NCBI GenBank assembly: GCA_039111635.1
Contig: JBCAQO010000002.1
Span: forward strand, 2,418,001-2,482,000
Origin: Heterobasidion occidentale
Taxonomy: Eukaryota > Basidiomycota > Agaricomycetes > Russulales > Bondarzewiaceae
Reading direction: 5' to 3'
DNA: 64,000 nucleotides
A model generated the notes under the pieces. It was not told where the DNA came from. It saw only the letters and a list, made by a program, of their open reading frames with translations, and searched no databases. The translations under genes and the position numbers were made by a program. Below are positions 57,407-64,000 of this stretch, in pieces (position 1 is the first letter of the stretch; each line of letters opens with the position of its first letter).

Positions 57407-59338
57407 TTAGAGTTGTCCGATCGCTTCTGCTGTAGCTTTGATCGAGACGAGTCTATATTGGGCTTCTTTGGCTGCGCTTCTCGATCGTTGATCGCCGGTG
57501 GTGGCACTTTTGATCGAGGAACCAGGGGCGGCCTCTTTAGCTGCGTCATCCGTTTGTTGATCTCTTCCATGATCTGGGGGATAGCTAATCCTGTAGCGAG
57601 AAGCTTCTTTCTGATCGGATGCTTCTCGAGCTTCTTTCGGATTTGATCTTCTTCGGCTACTCTGTTGAGTTCTAATTCGATCACCAGGGCCAGAATGGAA
57701 GCTTCCATTCCTTTGACTGCCCGAGGGTGCCGGCGGTAGAAGTCCTTTATGGCTTCTTGTGCGTTAGTGACGTTTGCCGCGGCTTCCCAAGAGTTGTCCG
57801 ATTCCGGGTAGCCCTTCCATTTGATCAGGTACTGCAGGATCTTCCATTGTCCGAAGCGCCTAGCTCCGACGATGGCTTCGACTTCGAATTCTTCTTGCTC
57901 TTCGATCAGGTCCGGAGCCGGTTTAGGGTAGTTCGGACCATAGACCTCGTTTTCCTTGTAGGGCGTGAGTCGACTAGCATGGAAAACGTTGTGAATGCGC
58001 TTCCAGCTGTTGGGCAGTTTCAACCTGAAGTTGACATTTCCTATGGTGTCAGTGATTTCAAATGGCCCAAAGCGTTTGGGTCTCAGTTTCTCTGATGGGT
58101 GATCGGTGTGGATGTTCTTCCCATCAAGCCATACTTGATCTCCTTTCTTGAAAGGCGGCAGGTCCGTTCCAAAACGGTCGTGCTGGATCCTCATGGCTTC
58201 GGCTGCAATTTCGAGGCTGGCTTGTGCTTCCTTCCTAGCACGTTGCAGAGCTTCGAGGTGAGCGTCGGCGGTGGGGACATTCGTGTTTCCGATGATGGCT
58301 GGGTAAGCCCGTGGTTGATATCCGTGGAGAAGTTCAAATGGTGACTTCTGCGTGGCTGAGTGCTGATGGGTGTTGTGGGCATATTCCGCGTAGGGAATTA
58401 ATCCGGCCCAATCGTCCTGTGAAGAACTGCAAAACGCTCTCAGGTATTGTTCTAGTTCCTGATTCATTCGTTCAGTAGCCCCGTCCGTCTGTGGGTGATA
58501 GGCTGTGCTTAAAGCGGATTTGATTCCTAATTCTTTGAGCAGGGCTTGCGCTACTTTTGAAGTGAATTGAGTTCCTCTATCCGATATGATTTTATCTGGC
58601 AGTCCATAGCGTCTCCAGTGTTTTCTAGCAAGATTTTGGCCGTTCCATCAGAGTCGATGGTTTCAGGCATGGAGTTATTACTGCAGTTTTGGTGAATCGA
58701 TCGGTTACTACATGTAGCGAGTCGTATCCGTTTGATTCTGGTAGATCTGTAATAAAATCCATGGTTATTGTTCCGAAGGGTCGATCTGGGATTTCTGTTG
58801 GTTGCAATGGTACCATGGTAGGATGTGTGTCGTTCTTGGTGGATTGACAGATGGCGCATCCTTCCACGTATTGGTGAACTGTGTTTGATATTCCTGGCCA
58901 AGTAAATTCCTGTCCGACTAAGGCTAGAGTTCCTCTTTGTCCTGGATGTCCTGCTGCTAGATTGTCATGGTTTAATTTGATGATATCTTGACGAAGTTGT
59001 TCGTTCCGAGGAACATATATTTTTCCTCGGTGAAGGACCAATCCTTCTTCTTCGTTCCATTCTTGTAAACCTTTCTTCATGTTCCGAGGTCCTAAGGTTT
59101 TAATCTTGGCTAGGGTTTCTAATAGCCATTCGTCTTTCCTGTTTTCTTCAATGATTCGTTTCCGGAGGTCATCGTCTATTATGGTAACGCCTCCTCGTCC
59201 AGTTGCCCTAATGTGAAGTATTTGATGAGGGTCCCAACTGTTGTCTGTATTGATGGCATTGATTTCTGCGAAAGGTTCTGATCTTTTCTGTGTTATTGAA
59301 AAGTTTGGGCTCCAAGAGTGTTTCGCCTGAATTGTCAA
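57331..59338 (-). CDS. chromovirus integrase with C-terminal chromodomain
   Basis: The zinc-binding HHCC region is H-DNLAAGHPGQRGTLALVG ... GCAICQSTK (about 58,960-58,840). The catalytic core has TITMDFITDLPESNGYDS (first Asp), KIISDRGTQFTSKVAQ (second Asp, about 58,590) and TDGATERMNQELEQYLRAFC (Glu, about 58,470). After the core come KGDQVWLDGKNI and the GPFEITDTIGNVNFRLKLP module. A chromodomain follows at about 57,870-57,730 (GQWKILQYLIKWKGYPESDN then SWEAAANVTNAQEAIKDFY). Chromodomains steer insertion to marked chromatin. A Lys/Pro-rich tail ends at 57,331. One frameshift near 58,625 separates the first Asp block from the rest. Confidence 0.92.
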
Positions 59339-61098
59339 ATTCCACCCCCTTTTTATGGTCTGGATGCCGTGACAGACCGTCGGATTTATTAGTGACTCCT
59401 GCCTTGTGCGTCAACTTGTAGTCGAAACGCGAGAGGTAGAGTGACCATCGTGCTTGCCGACGGTTTAATTTCTGGCTTGACCGGAACCATTCGAGGTTCT
59501 TGTGGTCCGTCCAGACGTCTACCGGGTGGTCGGCGCCTTCCAGATAGTGTCGCCAAGCTTCAAAAGCTCGAACGACTGCCAGCAACTCTTTATCATAGAT
59601 TGGGTAGTTGCGTTCTGTTGGTGAGAGCGACTTGGAGATATAAGCACATGGGTGCCATTTTCCATCTTTGGCGACTTGTGATAGAACTGCTCCGGTGGCG
59701 AAGTCGGAAGCATCGCATTCAATGCGAAACGGGTTCCTTGTGTCTGGCATAACGAGCACCGGAGATTCTGTAAATATTCGTTTTAGCGTTTGAAATGCGT
59801 CTTCGCATGCTGGTGTCCAATCCCAGGTGCGTTTCTTCCGTGTTAACTCAAATAGCGGTCGTGCTATTTTGAGTAATCTTTGATAAACCTGCGATAAAAA
59901 TTGCAAAAACCTAAAAATGATTGCACTTCCTTGACTTTTCCAGGGGTTGGCCAGTCCATAATGCCGGCCACTTTAATCGGGTCCATTTCCAGATGTCCGT
60001 GTGATATAACATATCCAAGATAGTCGATTTTCTTTTTGTGGAAGTGGCACTTCGAGGGTTGTAGATACAGATCGTTGTCTTGTAAGATCTGTAAAACCTT
60101 TCGCACTGTCTTGATGTGGTCGTCCATTGTTTTAGAGAATACTAGGATGTCGTCCATATAGATTGCCACTAATCCGGCATAGATGAGGTCTTTGAAGAGG
60201 GCGTTCATCATAGTTTGGAATGTTGCCAGCGAGTTGGTTAATCCAAAGAACATCACCAGAGGTTCGTACATTCCTAAATTGGTGACGAAGCGGCCAGTTT
60301 CTCGCTTCCTTCTTTCATGCGTACGTTGTTATATCCTGTATTGACATCCATTAGTGAAAAGTATACGGCTTCGGCTAGAAGGTCCAGTAATTCTTGAATA
60401 ATCGGCAAAGGGTACTTGTTCTTGATTGTTATTTCGTTGAGTTTGCGATAATCCATTACTGGTCGTAGTTTTCCGTTCTTTTTCTTGATGAAGAAGAACG
60501 GGGATGCCATGTGCGATTTGGATTCTCTGATGATGAATCCTTTCTGGAGGTTTTCGTCTATGAATTTCTTGAGTTCCACTTGCTCTCCAGGGCTAAGACT
60601 GTATAGCTTGGGTTTGAGCGAGTGATCCATTCCTTCTTTGATCTCTATTTTGTGATCCCAAGGTCGAGAGAGCGGTAGTTGTCCCTTTGGTCGACCTTCG
60701 AAAACCTTCCTATAATTCCAGTATTCCTTCGGCACTATTTCTTCGAAGGATAGTTCGGGTTTCCCTTTAGCAGCTTCTTCTGCAAGTCTTTGCGAGTTGG
60801 TGTGCTTTGTTTGTTTCCCTGTCGATGCTTTGGCAGGTTTGCTTCCTTGTGCCAGTGTGTTGGCGTATGGAAGTTCCGTGGTTTCGGCGTGATGTATATC
60901 GACGCCTTCTTCGGAGTCGTTGTATAATTCTAATGCCTGTAATGTTCCCGTTTCCAGGCATCTAACGAGATAGACTCCATCTTCTTCAAGATCCTTGGAG
61001 GGAAGTGCCGGAAGTCCGTCACCGTCCGGAACATCTTCTTCAGCCCATGTCGGAACCTTATAATTTCTGGTTCGGGCCTTCAGACGTTCGGCATTCAA
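59208..61098 (-). CDS. chromovirus reverse transcriptase and RNase H
   Basis: RT motifs in order: [58 protein letters not shown] (first catalytic Asp), [20 protein letters not shown], and the active-site [17 protein letters not shown] at about 60,160. Then [20 protein letters not shown] and [19 protein letters not shown]. RNase H follows with [40 protein letters not shown] and [13 protein letters not shown] one-base deletion near 60,275 splits the RT between SEKLA and [10 protein letters not shown], and another break lies near 59,880. The position, in the middle of the RT fold, excludes programmed frameshifting. Confidence 0.93.
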
Positions 61099-61317
61099 CC
61101 TTCGAGTTGTGAACTCCGGACTTTGTAGGTATTGTCCGCGGATGGTACTGTGGTGTTTCCCACTTTCCGACCTGGTACTGCTTTCCCGGCTTTTGCACTG
61201 GTATTGAGTAGTCGCCCGTTTGCGGTACTGTTTCCATGCGCCGTATGCTTGGTTTAGGACGTCCTGGTTTTCTTGTAGCTCTTTTAGCTTTTACCGGTCC
61301 TCCTTTATTTGGCAGGA

Positions 61318-61834
61318 GGGCGGGCATCTGGTAAAATGTAGCCCGTAGGCATGCCAGTCGACTTCTGGGTTATGTTCTAGTAACCAGTCGGTTCCTAAAA
61401 TGACGTCCTCTTTTCCTATTTCCGCGATATAGAATCTTGCTGATTCTGTATGCGACCCCCTTTTTCGCCTAGAACCTGTAATTTGAGGTTGGCGAATCGT
61501 GTAATAGGTCCTCCTTTGAACTCGGGTTCTGGACCATACTGACTGGATAGGGGCGGGGGTTTTATGTGTGGTGATTCGATGTGCTTCTACGAAGCGAGGT
61601 GCATGAAGATTCCGGTGGCTCCACTGTCCACCAGTGCCTGTGTAGCAGCTTTTCTATTCTTGCCTATGAGCATTGTCTCGAGTCAGAGGGATGGTGCACC
61701 ATGTGATTTCATTTCCGAAAGATACAATACATCTGGATGTCCATGCTCTTGGTCAGCATCTTTACTGGCCAGAGGAGCGTACCAATTTCCTGCAAGAATC
61801 CTACTCTCCACATCCGCTGCCGATGGGAGAGGCT
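61318..61834 (-). CDS. chromovirus aspartic protease region
   Basis: On the minus strand TQALVDSGATGIFMH (about 61,640-61,600) carries the D-S-G active-site triad, and EIGKEDVILGTDWLLEHNPE then VDWH (about 61,425-61,360) is the matching C-terminal ILG motif. Frames change at least twice between them. The protease cuts the Gag-Pol polyprotein. Confidence 0.8.
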
Positions 61835-62848
61835 TTAAAAATTCTTCGAGTCACTAAAGGCTCGAACTTCCTCGATTTCTTCCATACTGAGTCCCATCAT
61901 CATCTGGCGGATGTGGTTGACTCTGTCTTTTCCTTCTTCGATGTCTTCATCATCGAATTGTCCTTCGTCCATTTCTGTTTCGCGCACTGGTCTGCGACGG
62001 GGGGGGCTGGAATCTTCTCTTGGGTCGAGAAGGACAGTTGCGTGCCATGTGCCCGGGCTTCTTGCAAAAGAAGCACTTGCCTTCTTTGGCAAGTCGATCT
62101 CTCTCCGCCGGAGTAAGCTTCTTGAAGCGAGTTTGGACAGCATCGGCCTCTATCTCCGCTGCGTCTACATCCATAGGTTCGTATTGGGGCTCCCTATCGT
62201 GCCGGGGTGCCCTTTCGTCGTAAAATGTACGCGGCGTGTAGATTTGGAATTTTCCTTTTCGAAGGTCGTATGCTCGGTCCCTTGCGATGCGCATCCTTTC
62301 GTGTTTCTTGGCCTTCTCGACTAGTTCTTCCCATGTCCCGTCTGTAGAGGGATCTTCATAAATTTCCTTTGCCAACCCCACTTGAGTCCTCGCAGGAAAT
62401 GGGTCTTCTTGGTTTCTCCGTCTACACGGCAAGCGCCGCGAGCTGTTCAAACAGCTGAAGGTAGGTGTTAAACGATTCCTTTCCCTGATTGACTCGGGCC
62501 AGTTTGTCACGAGCATCGGCTTCTTTGTTGAACTCCTCGAAGTCGGTGGCTATCTTTTTCGGACGGATGTGTAGCCGACCGTGTCTGCCCAAGTGTATTT
62601 GTTCCAATCCTTCAGCGTGTTCTGGCCTGAGTGAAGTTTCTTGCCCATATCCCTGCAGATCCTTCCTTCATGTACGATAGAGCATAAGCAATTTTGGCGA
62701 ATTCGTTCGCATAATCCTTCTTCCTGGCCAGGAACATCAGGTCGATTTCGTGGAGGAATTGCTCGGTTCGTTTTCTGTTTCCACTGAAGGTGGTGGGTTT
62801 GGCCATAGCTGGTCCCTTGGACTCATTGTTTCCAGTATCTGCCGACAT
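61835..62848 (-). CDS. chromovirus Gag (capsid and CCHC nucleocapsid)
   Basis: The capsid part starts MSADTGNNESKGPAMAKPTT at 62,848, with FSGNRKRTEQFLHEIDLMFL, FAKIAYALSYMKEGSAGIWA, FEEFNKEADARDKLARVNQG and FNTYLQLFEQLA, a standard retrotransposon gag fold. The nucleocapsid zinc knuckle is CFFCKKPGHMARNC at about 62,080. A frame change near 62,430 is needed. Upstream sequence (62,849-64,000) is open in the same region and may be an N-terminal extension. An acidic helix (DIEEGKDRVNHIRQMMMGLS) links to the protease. Confidence 0.88.
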
Positions 62849-64000
62849 TGTATCGGGTGGGGGCTCTGGATCATTAGGCGGTTCCTGATCTTCACTTGGT
62901 GCTTCAAAATACTCCGGTTCGGGGACAAACTCCGGTGTTGGGGCTCGGAAGTCTTCTTGGGGAGCGGTCTCCTGTATAAGGGGATGTAGGGGAGTGTTTC
63001 TTCTAGAGATTCGACTTCCACTGGCTGTTTCTCTGGGTAGAGTATGTATGTGCGGTCTTGGCGAGTCACGATGCCGATTTGCCGGTGATTCAGGCTTGTC
63101 GAAGGTCTTTCTTGCGACGTAGTCCTCGACCTTAACGAGGTGTAGGTTGGGTCCTGCGTGGACGATCTTTCCTTCCCAAGCCGCGTACTCGTATTCACTC
63201 TTGCCTTGTTGTTGGAAGAATCCGGTGAGGATTCCCGCGTAGTAGAAGTGTGCTTTTCTTTCGTCGTAATAAAGTTGATCCTTGTCGACGTCTTCGGGTA
63301 AGTCTCCGTAGACTTCTGCTGGGTCTGTTCTATAGCCGGGAGGGTATCCCGCTGCGACTTCGTCCGTTGTTCTTTATTCTTTGAAGAAGAAGGGTACTGC
63401 CTGTCTTCTTCCGGCTTGTAAGGCTTCTTGTAAGTCTGGGTCCCTTTTGATAATTTCATTGATGGAAATATCAATTTGGTCGATGAGTTGGATGATCTCG
63501 GAGAATGTGTGTCCCGAGATGAGGGTTCGGAGATGATAAGTTTTGTGGGCGAAACTCTCCTCTCTGACAATAAAAACGATCCTTCGATTTCTGTTCGGAC
63601 TGGCGGAGAGTTAGGGGCTTCCAGTGTGTCTTCCTAGGTGAGGAGAAGGTCCAGTGGATGAGGATTGAGACGTGGTCTCTGTTCTCCTTGGTCTTGACGA
63701 GTTCCACTCTGATTCCGTCTGTGTCGATATTCCTTGCGATGGTTCTTCTGAGATCGGGGATAACGGCGACGGGGAAATCATCTGGTCTTCCGTCGTGTAT
63801 CTCGACGCAGTTCCTTGCTCTGATGACGTCGGGCTCTCCGTTGTCCGTGAGTGTAAACGGTGTCTTTGGTTCGTTGACGAAGCAAATCCCAGAAAATCTA
63901 TATCCAGTTTTAAGGAGATCTATAAATATTTCGGGTGCTTGTTGTAGCCTGAGTGTGGCTATTCCTGAATAGACTTTCCTGGGTTCCGGTGTCTTGCGAC
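62849..64000 (-). CDS. chromovirus 5' leader ORF, cut by window end
   Basis: This is the second copy of the leader seen at 52,182-53,535. It contains DIDTDGIRVELVKTKENRDH-like sequence, the PFFFKE then TAA (63,376-63,374) junction, and an alternative long frame reading HRQIGIVTRQDRTYILYPEK. The 5' LTR should follow beyond 64,000. Function unknown. Confidence 0.55.

Larger units (their letters stand above)
53536..64000 (-). mobile_element. Ty3/gypsy chromovirus, minus strand, 5' LTR beyond window
   Basis: From high to low coordinates: 5' leader ORF, gag with CCHC knuckle, protease, reverse transcriptase, RNase H, integrase with HHCC and DDE, chromodomain, three extra ORFs, polypurine tract, 3' LTR. 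It is inserted in the gag of the plus-strand copy, head to head with it. Several single-base frameshifts break pol (for example near 60,275 in RT and near 58,625 in integrase), so as sequenced it is not autonomous. Confidence 0.92.

Noticed and set aside
60250..60290. Programmed frameshift in the chromovirus RT
   Set aside because: It falls inside the RT fold between motifs that must be in one protein; a one-base deletion explains it.

Overview
The window is nuclear DNA of a filamentous basidiomycete, most likely an Agaricomycete. Genes are intron-dense, with 45-70 bp GT..AG introns almost throughout. The gene set includes an alpha-1,3-glucan synthase, a Ste11-type MAPKKK with SAM and RA domains, and fungal chorismate synthase. 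I cannot name the species. No rRNA, intact tRNA gene or CRISPR array is visible.

Region 1 (1-40.4 kb) is ordinary gene-rich euchromatin. In order: tRNA m2,2G26 methyltransferase TRM1 (+, 5' cut by the window), STE11-like MAPKKK (-), a poorly defined hypothetical gene (-), alpha-1,3-glucan synthase (+), sphingoid base kinase (-), chorismate synthase (+), a SAM methyltransferase (+), HTD2-like mitochondrial dehydratase (+), a divergent histone H2B (+), a PRCC-like protein (-), NUP133 (+), COA8/APOPT1-like (-), a DUF89/ARMT1-like phosphatase (+), a mitochondrial SAP-domain protein (-), a conserved hypothetical (+), and a low-complexity hypothetical (-). Several pairs share short divergent promoters. 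Many conserved genes carry single-base frameshifts, mostly beside short homopolymers. This looks more like assembly error than gene death, so gene models below are spans of joined exons.

Region 2 (40,598-50,998) is one 10.4 kb DNA transposon. It has 34-bp terminal inverted repeats, a perfect 8-bp target duplication (GTCCCCTC) and a MULE-type DDE transposase with a SWIM zinc finger. Between the left end and the transposase lie pieces that look like host genes. The clearest is a SCO1 copper-chaperone fragment that kept an intron but has a stop codon. This is a Pack-MULE-like arrangement in a fungus. The element sits in one arm of a ~100 bp hairpin.

Region 3 (51,355-64,000) is two copies of one Ty3/gypsy chromovirus in opposite orientation. 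A plus-strand copy (LTR, candidate self-priming site, 5' gag leader) is interrupted by a minus-strand copy. That copy runs 3' LTR, polypurine tract, three extra ORFs, integrase with chromodomain, RNase H, RT, protease, gag; its 5' LTR lies beyond the window. The ~3 kb of extra coding sequence between pol and the 3' LTR is the least explained part of the window.
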